This document shows, piece after piece, positions 1 through 6,352 of a stretch of DNA of 8,711 nt. Numbering within the stretch: the stretch's first letter is position 1; each line of letters starts with the position of its first letter. The stretch covers positions 1-8,711 of the forward strand of contig JAJYZY010000101.1 of the NCBI GenBank assembly GCA_021799715.1. The letters are read 5' to 3'. The position numbers and the translations under genes were made by a program. The notes beneath the pieces are model-generated. The model had not been told where the DNA came from and did not search any database. It saw only the letters and a list, made by a program, of their open reading frames with translations. This stretch comes from Planctomycetota bacterium (GTDB lineage Bacteria; Planctomycetota; Phycisphaerae; WQYP01).

Positions 1-729
1 CCGCAGAGGGAGGGATCCGATCCGTGGCCACAAAAAGACCCGGCGGGTCGGGATGTGGTGATCCTGAAAAACTCCAAACCCATCAGCATCGCTTACGAAT
101 GCGAACAAAGCCTCAAGCGACTGGGCACGGATTATATTGATCTGTACCAGATTCACTGGCCCGACATAACAACGCCGGCGGAAGAATCATTTGCCGCGAT
201 GGAAAAACTCCGACAATCCGGGAAAGTCCGGGCCATTGGAGTCAGCAATTATGATGTCACCTGGATGGAAAAGGCCCGTTCCGCCGGACAACTCGCCAGC
301 CTCCAGCCGCCGTATAGTCTGCTGAACCGCGGGATTGAAAAAGAAATTCTTCCCTATTGCCGCTCCCACAACATTGGCGTAATAGTTTATTCGCCGATGG
401 AACGTGGCCTGCTTACCGGCAGCGTGACCCCAGATCGTCAATTCCCCGCAGGCGATCACCGTGCCAGGCACAAGTTCTTCACTGTAGAAAATCGCCGGCG
501 CGTGCTTGCGGCATTGGAGCAAATAAGGCCCATCGCCGATGCCCACCATGCCAGCTTTGCCCAGATTGTCATCAATTGGACCATTCAGGAACCGGGTATT
601 ACCGCCGCTTTGGTCGGAGCCAGAAATCCGCAGCAGGCGCAACACAATGCCGGCGCACTGATGTTCCAGCTTACCAACGAACAACGCGCGGACATTCGCC
701 GCATTTTTGAATCGCTACAGTTAACATAA
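1..729 (+). CDS. Aldo/keto reductase, C-terminal part (5' end outside window)
   Basis: NAD(P)H-dependent oxidoreductase of the aldo/keto reductase superfamily, a TIM-barrel enzyme expected in the cytoplasm. The frame is open from base 1 to the TAA at 727-729, so the N-terminal strands and the catalytic Asp/Tyr/Lys region lie off the window. About 242 residues are visible. Family hallmarks are LGTDYIDLYQIHWPD, which carries the active-site His strand, then VRAIGVSNYD, then GVIVYSPMERGLLTG, then the cofactor-binding C-terminal block ALVGARNPQQAQHNAGAL. These match the AKR branch that includes IolS/YhdN-like general stress or sugar-alcohol reductases, but the substrate cannot be told from sequence. 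A GTG at 55 could be misread as a start, but the upstream residues in frame still look like AKR sequence. The gene converges on the prepilin-like gene. Confidence 0.93.
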   Translation, partial: PQREGSDPWPQKDPAGRDVVILKNSKPISIAYECEQSLKRLGTDYIDLYQIHWPDITTPAEESFAAMEKLRQSGKVRAIGVSNYDVTWMEKARSAGQLASLQPPYSLLNRGIEKEILPYCRSHNIGVIVYSPMERGLLTGSVTPDRQFPAGDHRARHKFFTVENRRRVLAALEQIRPIADAHHASFAQIVINWTIQEPGITAALVGARNPQQAQHNAGALMFQLTNEQRADIRRIFESLQLT

Positions 730-784
730 TCGGTACCGACGGGGCTTGTATCCAGAGCATCATTAACTTCGGGTTTTCCATTGT

Positions 785-810
785 CGCGCCGGCCAACCGG
801 GCGCGGTTTT
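785..810 (+). terminator. Probable rho-independent terminator after the aldo/keto reductase
   Basis: CGCGCC at 785-790 pairs with GGCGCG at 800-805 around a 9-nt loop that can pair further (GG with CC, one bulge), followed by G and TTTT at 807-810. It lies 55 bp after the AKR stop. The T run is short, so strength is uncertain. A second hairpin, CGCGGT (802-807) with ACCGCG (813-818), shares the right arm and would compete with the first. Confidence 0.5.
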
Positions 811-858
811 CCACCGCGACCGCGGGTCAATCACGGAGAGTGATGTTCGCACCAGCCT

Positions 859-1809
859 CTACCACGCGCCGGTGGCAACATCGCGCACGGGGGTCATAAC
901 CGTGTCAAACGGCGCGATGGTCGGCAACACTGAACTGGGCGCGGTTCCTGCGGGGGTTAAAGCTGTCCCTCCACCACCCACACCACCGGTGGACGCATAG
1001 GTAAAAATGTTGTCGCGGTCTTCACCGACGTATGGCGTTGTGCACCATGCCACATGCGCATCGCCGAAACCGACGTTCTGCCCATCGCCGTTGTGATTTC
1101 CGGAGTTGAAAATAAAATTTCCATACGTATTGGCCATGGCCTGCGTGGGATCCCTTTCAGAATTACCGGCCGCGGATGTATCCGCCGCCGGTGCCATATC
1201 CGAGACCAGCGGCAGAGCCGCACCGGCCGCATTGGTATTCCACCAACTGCCCATAATAAATGCGTCATTCATATAATTCCATGGAAATGATATGGAATAA
1301 CTTTCCCCCTGTCCGGTATTGGATACTACTCCCGCCACCACGCCGAAATTGGAAAAATATGAACTGCTGTTGCTGTATTCATCGGATGGTTCGGTTGCCA
1401 GGATGTCCGATGGACAGATAAAACTCTTGGGTGTGATTTGTCCGCTGAGCACCATCAACCACATGCATGCCATCGGCGAACCTTCCTGCCAGGCATTGGT
1501 GCCATACATATCTGCCAGAATTGTGCCGGTGTTTCCCGCCGTATCGGTAGCAGCCGCGCCCGGGCCATTCTGGTAGGTGGTACTCGCCGGGGGCAACACA
1601 CTGGGAAATTGCCCCTGATTGCTTTGCGCATAAATAAACATGCTTTGGACAATGCCGCGAACGTTCGCCGAGCATACCGCCCGGTTGGCCAATTCTTTGG
1701 CCCGAGCCAGGCTCGGCAACAGAATGGCAATAAGCAGAGCGATGATCGATATGACCACCAACAATTCTATAAGGGTAAACGCCCTCAATCGCCGATGACT
1801 GTACTGCAT
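859..1809 (-). CDS. Prepilin-like (type IV pilin N-terminus) DUF1559-type secreted protein
   Basis: A 316-residue protein with a type II secretion/pseudopilin N-terminus. A short basic leader (MQYSHRRLRA) is followed by FTLIELLVV, with the conserved Glu at residue 15 (position 5 of the mature chain), and a hydrophobic helix at about residues 11-33. The residue before the predicted prepilin peptidase site is Ala10, not the usual Gly. After the helix comes the RAKELANRAVCSANVRGI segment common in planctomycete proteins of this type. Near the C-terminus, NHNGDGQNVGFGDAHVAW resembles the H-x9-DG motif of DUF1559-like proteins. A Gly/Pro/Thr-rich tail follows. The start is supported by AGGAG at 1823-1819, 9 nt before ATG. 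Such proteins are numerous in planctomycetes and their function is mostly unknown; surface or pseudopilus attachment is inference. It is monocistronic here and convergent with the AKR. Confidence 0.85.
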   Translation of the reverse strand: MQYSHRRLRAFTLIELLVVISIIALLIAILLPSLARAKELANRAVCSANVRGIVQSMFIYAQSNQGQFPSVLPPASTTYQNGPGAAATDTAGNTGTILADMYGTNAWQEGSPMACMWLMVLSGQITPKSFICPSDILATEPSDEYSNSSSYFSNFGVVAGVVSNTGQGESYSISFPWNYMNDAFIMGSWWNTNAAGAALPLVSDMAPAADTSAAGNSERDPTQAMANTYGNFIFNSGNHNGDGQNVGFGDAHVAWCTTPYVGEDRDNIFTYASTGGVGGGGTALTPAGTAPSSVLPTIAPFDTVMTPVRDVATGAW

Positions 1810-2609
1810 GTCCTTGGTCTCCTGTTCAAAGCTTTGTTATCGGGTAGAACGAGACCAGACTTAAGAAAGAATCATGCGGTTCTTGAACAAGGTCATATAA
1901 CCTACCTGTCCAGCATGGTTTTGGGACGCACCTTGCCGCCGGGGCGGAAGGTTGATCGGTTGCGGTGAGAAGCGGATTTCCAGCCGATAGGTGCACTGGT
2001 TACCCCGTCCGCACCATGGCATAAAGCAAGCGGATTTCACTGCGGCATCCTGTCCACATAATAATGGCATATTGTAACTGTTCACCGGACTAACTCCGCA
2101 AAAACCCGTCGTGCCCATGAACAATGAATATGAACCGGGCAAACTCGCGACAGTGACGCAGCTCGGCAATCAACCGTGATCCCGCCGCAGCAGATTGTTA
2201 GCAGGGATTAGCTTGACACGGAAGCGTCAAGTTGGATGCGAAATGCCGTCTAAATTTTCACCGCAGCCCCGTGCGGCACAACTGACACCGATTGCCACGA
2301 ATGAAGTTGCGTTTCCGTTGTCACACACCATTGAGCAGGCAACCGTGATGCTTCCGCATCAGGCTACTGTTGCAATGCATGGTTACTCAAACTTGATGGC
2401 ACGGAGTTAAGTTATCGATGGTGTCCCTCGTTCCTCAGCCGTGATGCCGCCGCAGCCGGTGCGGGCGATATGGGGACCGGGCTGTGGACCGGTTGCGGGA
2501 TTTTCGGCACTGTTGCAGGCTGCGGCCCCCTATGGGCGGACTTTTTCAAAGCCCATCAGCGTTGTTGATCATCCACCCGTCAACCCACGCCAAAGCAATG
2601 CGCGGAACG
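1810..2609. other. About 800 bp with no convincing gene
   Basis: This stretch lies between the starts of the prepilin-like gene and the end of cysH, both on the minus strand, so it should hold the prepilin promoter and the end of the cys transcript. The short ORFs here on either strand have no recognisable motif and no good ribosome binding site. It contains an 11-bp direct repeat AAGCGGATTTC at 1970-1980 and 2028-2038, a three-copy degenerate repeat (listed separately), and a small hairpin at 2212-2231 (CTTGAC/GTCAAG with a GGAA tip). I see no strong terminator after cysH. Decayed coding sequence is possible but nothing in it can be named. Confidence 0.6.
2171..2455 (+). repeat. Three-copy degenerate ~20-bp direct repeat
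   Basis: Copies lie at 2171-2190, 2340-2359 and 2436-2455, all in the same orientation. Each begins CARCCGTGAT, and copies 1 and 3 match at 18 of 20 positions. Copy 2 shares the first 10 bases with copy 1 and about 16 of 20 overall. Similarity of copies 1 and 2 may extend to the right (CAG...TGTT.GCA), and ACTGTTGCA recurs near 2365 and 2507. Spacing is irregular (169 and 96 bp). Origin and function are unknown. Confidence 0.4.
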
Positions 2610-3347
2610 TCAAATACCCGCCCCCTGATCCAGGTGGATACCGCACTCTTTTTTGTCCAACCCCGCCCAGCGGCCGCTGCGTTGATCCTCATCGGCCCCG
2701 ACCGGCCGCGTGCACGTCTCCGGACTGCAGCCAATGGAGTTGTATCCCTGTTCCCACAACGGATGGTAGGGCAATTCATGTTTCTTCATATACGCATGGA
2801 TGTCCCGGTTTGTCCATTCCAAAAGCGGTGAAATCGCCCAGCAATTTACGCGCTTATTCCATTGCACCGGCACCATGGCCGCCCGATGGTCGGATTGATG
2901 CGCCCGCACACCCCGCAGCCACGCCGCCGGAGCCAACTCCCGCATGGCCCGGTCAAATACCTCATTTTTATTCGCCGCGCAGCAGGCTTCCACATTATTC
3001 CGCAGTCGGGGATCCGTTTCGCCGTTTACCGTCAGCCACACCAGCGGATCATTGCGGCTGTGATATTCCCGCACGTTGAGATCAAAGCGTTGCCGCATGG
3101 CTTCCATGAATGCCAGAGTCTGGGGAAATAGATAGCCCGTGTTTACCAATACAATGGGAATATCCGGGCGCACCGAAACCGCCAGATGAATCAGACACAT
3201 GCTTTCAGCGCCAAAACTGCTGGTCATGATCAGACCGGTTCCAAATGTCTCGGACGCCCAGCGCACGAGTTGCGCGGGATCGCGACCCTGAAAATCAGCA
3301 TTGATTTTTTCCACATCAAATCCTGGTATGGCTGCGGATGCACTCAT
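2610..3347 (-). CDS. cysH: Phosphoadenylyl-sulfate (PAPS) reductase, CysH family
   Basis: Reduces PAPS (or APS) to sulfite with a thiol donor such as thioredoxin, in cytoplasmic assimilatory sulfate reduction. It is 245 residues, the usual size. Family landmarks are the nucleotide-binding TSSFGAES (42-49), VNTGYLFP (68-75), WLRGVRAHQSDHR (143-155), the EWTNRDIHAYMKKH helix region, YHPLWEQGYNSIGC and the C-terminal catalytic KKECGIH with Cys235. It also has Cys122-Cys123 and Cys207/Cys212. Iron-sulfur (APS-type) reductases have CC...CxxC, whereas here the second pair is C-x4-C, so cluster binding and substrate choice are uncertain. An upstream in-frame ATG at 3389 exists, but AGGAGG at 3360-3355, 7 nt before the ATG at 3347, clearly favours the shorter start. 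That ATG overlaps the stop of the PHP gene (ATGA), indicating translational coupling. It is the last gene of the cysC-PHP-cysH operon. Confidence 0.93.
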   Translation of the reverse strand: MSASAAIPGFDVEKINADFQGRDPAQLVRWASETFGTGLIMTSSFGAESMCLIHLAVSVRPDIPIVLVNTGYLFPQTLAFMEAMRQRFDLNVREYHSRNDPLVWLTVNGETDPRLRNNVEACCAANKNEVFDRAMRELAPAAWLRGVRAHQSDHRAAMVPVQWNKRVNCWAISPLLEWTNRDIHAYMKKHELPYHPLWEQGYNSIGCSPETCTRPVGADEDQRSGRWAGLDKKECGIHLDQGAGI

Positions 3348-4252
3348 ATTGCCGCCTCCTGCGATTGCTTTTCCCGACGCGTTTTCCACGCCCGCTCCAA
3401 TTGATCCAGATGCTCCACAGCCACGCGCACGTTGTGCCGCCCAAGCCCCAGGGCAATATCCGGTTTTGGTGAGCCATGAAAATCCGAACCACCCGTGGTC
3501 ACAAGGTTATACCGGCGGGCAAATTCGAGAAACAATTGGCTGTCCTCAGGGCGATGATCACTGTGCCATACTTCAATGCCATCCAAGCCCGCATCCACAA
3601 GATTGGCTATCACTCGCTGCAATTCCGCCGGATTATTTGTTCGCAGTTGCACCGGATGCGCCAGCACCGCCAATCCACCGGCGGCATGAATGCACTCCAG
3701 CGCCTGTCGGGGCGTCAGACGTTCTTTATCAAAGTACGCCGCGCCAGTGGTGCCCAAGTAGACATCAAACGCCTGCTTAACTGAACTGACGCATCCGGAT
3801 TCCACCATCGCCTGCGCAATGTGGGGCCTTCCCAGAACAACCGCACGGCCATCGGTAAAGCCGCGCCGCGCGATGTCCTGCACCTGTTGGAGTGTAATGC
3901 GGCAGCCCAACTCATTGAGTCGCGCAATAATTCGCGGGTTGCGATTGTTGCGACCCTCCAACAGAATTTCGCTCATGCGTTTGAGTCCCGACGAAAGCGG
4001 ATCGATATAATATCCCAGTATGTGCATGGTGCCGGGATGCGGATATTCAGCGGAAATTTCTATCCCCGGCACAAAACGCAAACCAATCCGCCGTGCCTGC
4101 TCTTGAGCTTCCAGCAACCCATTGCCGCTGTCATGATCCGTCAACGCCAGTCCGGCAAGCCCCGCCGCATGGGCACTGTTGACCAGTTGCGTCGGCGTTA
4201 ACGTTCCATCGCTGGCCGTACTGTGGGTGTGTAAATCGACGTATTGCGCCAC
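3344..4252 (-). CDS. PHP-domain phosphoesterase, 3',5'-nucleoside bisphosphate phosphatase/TrpH (YciV) family
   Basis: A metal-dependent phosphoesterase of the PHP superfamily, 302 residues. Metal-ligand motifs appear in order: DLHTHSTASDG (His8, His10, Asp15), ALTDHD (His40), GIEIS (Glu65), a His at 77 in MHILGYY, GRPHIA, VLAHPVQ (His199) and TTGGSDFHG (Asp257, His259). Characterised relatives hydrolyse the 3'-phosphate of nucleoside 3',5'-bisphosphates, including PAP, and E. coli TrpH (RNase AM) also acts as a 5'-3' exoribonuclease. Its place between cysC and cysH points to removal of PAP, the by-product of PAPS reduction; this role is inference from context. The frame is open back to 4303, inside cysC, but GTG at 4252 is preferred. 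It is 7 nt after GGAG (4263-4260, within the last cysC codons) and immediately precedes the conserved domain. Only 4 nt separate it from the cysC stop. Confidence 0.9.
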   Translation of the reverse strand: MAQYVDLHTHSTASDGTLTPTQLVNSAHAAGLAGLALTDHDSGNGLLEAQEQARRIGLRFVPGIEISAEYPHPGTMHILGYYIDPLSSGLKRMSEILLEGRNNRNPRIIARLNELGCRITLQQVQDIARRGFTDGRAVVLGRPHIAQAMVESGCVSSVKQAFDVYLGTTGAAYFDKERLTPRQALECIHAAGGLAVLAHPVQLRTNNPAELQRVIANLVDAGLDGIEVWHSDHRPEDSQLFLEFARRYNLVTTGGSDFHGSPKPDIALGLGRHNVRVAVEHLDQLERAWKTRREKQSQEAAI

Positions 4253-4256
4253 GGCA

Positions 4257-4886
4257 TTACTCCAAGTCCAGTAATCGCCTGTTCCGGCGAAGATAATCAA
4301 CAATCATTTGCACGGATTGCACAGGGCTTTGCTCATGGGTACGCAGATGAATTTCCGGATTGCCCGGCACCTCATAAGGCGCGTCAATTCCCGTAAAGCC
4401 CAATGGCTTTCCCGCCGCCACCGCCGTTCGTGCTTTTTTATACAGCCCTTTCGGATCGCGCTGTTCGCAGACCTCTACCGGCGCATCGACAAACACTTCC
4501 ACAAATTCTTCCGGCCCCATAAGTTGACGTGCCCGCAGCCGATCAGCGGCGTATGGGCTGATAAAACTGGCAATAACAATCAAGCCGGCATCCGCGAGCA
4601 GTCGCGCCAATTCTCCCGCCCGCCGGATATTCTCCACCCGATCTTCCGGCGAAAATCCTAAATCACTGTTGAGTCCGTGCCGCAGATTGTCGCCGTCGAG
4701 CACATAGGCCGCATGGCCCGAAGAAATCAGCGCATGTTCCAGGGCCACGGCGATGGTGGACTTGCCGCAGCCGGACAATCCCGTCAGCCAGATGACCGTT
4801 GGCCGATTACGTGTAACCGCCGCACGATCCTCAGCGGTTACCTTCGATGCATGCCAGGTTATGTTTGTCGCTTTTATTTCAGCCAT
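4257..4886 (-). CDS. cysC: Adenylyl-sulfate (APS) kinase
   Basis: Phosphorylates APS with ATP to PAPS, the second activation step of sulfate assimilation, in the cytoplasm. It is 209 residues, normal for a stand-alone CysC. Walker A is GLSGCGKST (36-44), followed by VLDGDNLRHGLN (62-73, APS/PAPS binding), NIRRAGELARL, SFISPY (107-112), VFVDAPVEVCEQRDPKGLYKKAR (split here by the usual kinase lid region) and GFTGIDAPYE (163-172). Between KAR and GFTG there is a slightly longer linker (TAVAAGKPL) than in many relatives. The ATG at 4886 is immediately preceded by an in-frame TAA, so no earlier start is possible; its Shine-Dalgarno is weak. It is the first gene of the cysC-PHP-cysH operon. No ATP sulfurylase (sat or cysDN) gene lies in the window. 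Confidence 0.95.
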   Translation of the reverse strand: MAEIKATNITWHASKVTAEDRAAVTRNRPTVIWLTGLSGCGKSTIAVALEHALISSGHAAYVLDGDNLRHGLNSDLGFSPEDRVENIRRAGELARLLADAGLIVIASFISPYAADRLRARQLMGPEEFVEVFVDAPVEVCEQRDPKGLYKKARTAVAAGKPLGFTGIDAPYEVPGNPEIHLRTHEQSPVQSVQMIVDYLRRNRRLLDLE

Positions 4887-4950
4887 TTACGCACATATTC
4901 CATAGAAAATTCGACACCAGACCGTCAACAAGGCAAACCGTCATACCGCC

Positions 4951-4984
4951 ATTACACACAACACCTACCGTTTAAGTGTGTAAT
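4951..4984. promoter_or_regulatory. Perfect 9-bp inverted repeat at the predicted cys transcription start
   Basis: ATTACACAC (4951-4959) and GTGTGTAAT (4976-4984) are exact reverse complements separated by 16 bp. The right arm starts 2 bp beyond the predicted minus-strand -10 hexamer, so the element would cover the transcription start and first transcribed bases of the cysC operon. That position suits a repressor operator; a 5' leader hairpin is the alternative. No T run follows on either strand, so a terminator is unlikely. Confidence 0.45.
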
Positions 4985-4986
4985 TG

Positions 4987-5015
4987 ATGATACGCGCCAT
5001 CGCCCTCTAATTCAA
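4987..5015 (-). promoter_or_regulatory. Candidate sigma70-type promoter for cysC operon
   Basis: On the minus strand, TTGAAT (5015-5010) and TATCAT (4992-4987) are separated by exactly 17 bp. The -10 matches TATAAT at 5 of 6 positions and the -35 matches TTGACA at 4 of 6. Transcription would start near 4980, leaving a leader of about 95 nt before cysC and placing the inverted repeat at the start site. Confidence 0.45.
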
Positions 5016-5136
5016 GTTATACCGCGCCGCGTGATTTTGACGTAATGTCGAAATGCATTGGGCCATGACCTGGCCGAAAAGCCGCAGCACTACCAGACCC
5101 CTTGTTCATTGAACCAAATCGGACGCGGAGCCGATC

Positions 5137-5175
5137 ATGGATCATATTTGTCGGTACAATAATGGGTATGGATGA
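5137..5175 (+). CDS. Possible 12-residue upstream ORF (leader peptide)
   Basis: ATG at 5137 is preceded by GGAG (5127-5130) with a 6-nt spacer, better than any site next to the pseudouridine synthase start. It encodes MDHICRYNNGYG and ends in TGA at 5173-5175, overlapping the synthase ATG codons at 5162 and 5168 in another frame. Such an arrangement could couple translation. The peptide has no recognisable attenuator composition, and chance is a real alternative. Confidence 0.2.
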   Translation: MDHICRYNNGYG

Positions 5176-6205
5176 ACCGGATTCCAATGAGCTTGAACTT
5201 GCCGACCCCGTTGCCCCATCCGATTGCGATGAGGGATTGGAAGCGGTAACGTTTCATATTCGCCACGATCTGCAGAAGCGGCTGGATATTTATTTGCGCG
5301 ATCGGCTTTCCACGCATTCGCGCTCGATGCTGCAAAAACTCATTAAATCCGGCACGGTTCTGGTCAATGGCCGGCCCGCCAAGGCCAGCACCCTTTTGCG
5401 CAGTGGCGACTGCGTGGAACTGAAAGTTCCGCCGACGGTCCAGCGGGAAATATTGCCCGAAAATATTCCTTTGGACATTTTGTATGAAGACGATGATTTT
5501 ATCGCAATCAATAAACCGACCAACTTAATTGTGCATCCCGCACGCGGCCATTGGACCGGCACGATGACCAATGCCCTGGTCCACCACGCTCTCCAAACCG
5601 CCGGCACGCTTTCCATGGGCAGCGATCCATGGCGTCCCGGTATTATTCACCGTTTGGATCGCAACACCACCGGTTTGATTCTCGTGGCCAAAACCGATGA
5701 GGCGCATTGGCGGCTTGCCGGTCAATTTGAGCGCCGTTCCATTCGTAAAACATACCTGGCCGTGATACATGGTTCCCCGCCGCTGGATAGCGATTTAATC
5801 GATGCCCCCGTGGGCGTGCACCCGACGATGCGGGAAAAATATACCGTCCGTGAAGATATTGGCCGCACGGCGCAAACCGTCTATCAGGTAAAAGAGCGCT
5901 TCAAACATTTCACACTTCTGGAGCTATTTCCGAAAACCGGCCGCACGCACCAGTTGCGCGTGCATTTAAGCCACGTCGGATATCCCATTGTCGGCGATAT
6001 CATTTATGGAGGCCGCGCCGTGTCCCGACGGGATATCACCGGGAATGCCGCGGACCCCACGGACGTTCTGATTTCCCGACAGGCCCTGCACGCCTGGAAA
6101 CTGCAGTTTGTGCACCCCAGTAAATTCAACCGCATGGCATTGGAAGCGCCGATCCCGTCCGATATGTCCGAATTTTTGACGATATTAAGGCAATTTGACC
6201 GATGA
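5162..6205 (+). CDS. RluA-family (RluC/RluD-like) pseudouridine synthase
   Basis: Converts uridine to pseudouridine in RNA, by family resemblance in 23S rRNA. It is 347 residues. After an acidic, non-conserved N-terminal 25 residues comes an S4 RNA-binding domain (about 38-90: KRLDIYLRDRL, LIKSGTVLVNG). The catalytic domain follows, with DDFIAINKP (111-119), RPGIIHRLDRNTTGL with catalytic Asp166, and KTGRTHQLRVHL (258-269) then GYPIVGD. S4 plus RluA architecture fits RluC/RluD, but which rRNA positions are modified cannot be told. The frame is open to a TTG at 5102. I prefer ATG 5162 (ATG 5168 is equally possible) because the S4 domain starts well downstream and no Shine-Dalgarno supports 5102. 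TACAAT at 5155-5160 could be a -10 hexamer, giving a leaderless mRNA starting at 5168. It is divergent from cysC and followed by rnc on the same strand. Confidence 0.93.
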   Translation: MGMDEPDSNELELADPVAPSDCDEGLEAVTFHIRHDLQKRLDIYLRDRLSTHSRSMLQKLIKSGTVLVNGRPAKASTLLRSGDCVELKVPPTVQREILPENIPLDILYEDDDFIAINKPTNLIVHPARGHWTGTMTNALVHHALQTAGTLSMGSDPWRPGIIHRLDRNTTGLILVAKTDEAHWRLAGQFERRSIRKTYLAVIHGSPPLDSDLIDAPVGVHPTMREKYTVREDIGRTAQTVYQVKERFKHFTLLELFPKTGRTHQLRVHLSHVGYPIVGDIIYGGRAVSRRDITGNAADPTDVLISRQALHAWKLQFVHPSKFNRMALEAPIPSDMSEFLTILRQFDR

Positions 6206-6352
6206 ATACCGCAGTGACGCCAACCGCCCGTTCTGCCGCATTCGACGGTTCGGGCGATTCGCGTCCGTCAGTATCTAATTTGCAGGATGGAGCGGGCATT
6301 TCCAATTGGGATTGCCACGATGGGTCTTTGTGCATAGCCGGAGTTATTGGAC

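Noticed and set aside
1861..2169. A 102-codon minus-strand frame upstream of the prepilin-like gene, rich in Cys and Pro
   Set aside because: No recognisable domain or Shine-Dalgarno. I considered a decayed gene but could not match it to any family.
2212..2231. Hairpin CTTGAC...GTCAAG with a GGAA tip, and a TTGACA within it
   Set aside because: Neither strand has a T run after the stem, and no -10 hexamer lies at proper spacing, so it is neither a convincing terminator nor promoter.
2195..2410. A 71-codon plus-strand frame (TTG start) in the gene-free gap
   Set aside because: No motif, no good ribosome binding site, and two of the degenerate repeats lie at or near its ends; composition does not look protein-like.
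2705..2735. Possible 6-bp insertion or frameshift in cysH creating C-x4-C
   Set aside because: The frame is continuous and conserved residues flank both sides (GYNSIGC before, TRPV after), so it is a genuine variant of the protein and not a frame error, though sequencing error cannot be excluded.
2546..2779. A minus-strand frame overlapping the cysH 3' end and running past its stop
   Set aside because: It is a shifted-frame reading of cysH. CysH ends normally after KKECGIH, so no readthrough or frameshifted extension is needed.
2441..3079. Long plus-strand frame (212 codons) opposite cysH
   Set aside because: Pro-rich antisense shadow of cysH; the minus-strand reading has clear family motifs.
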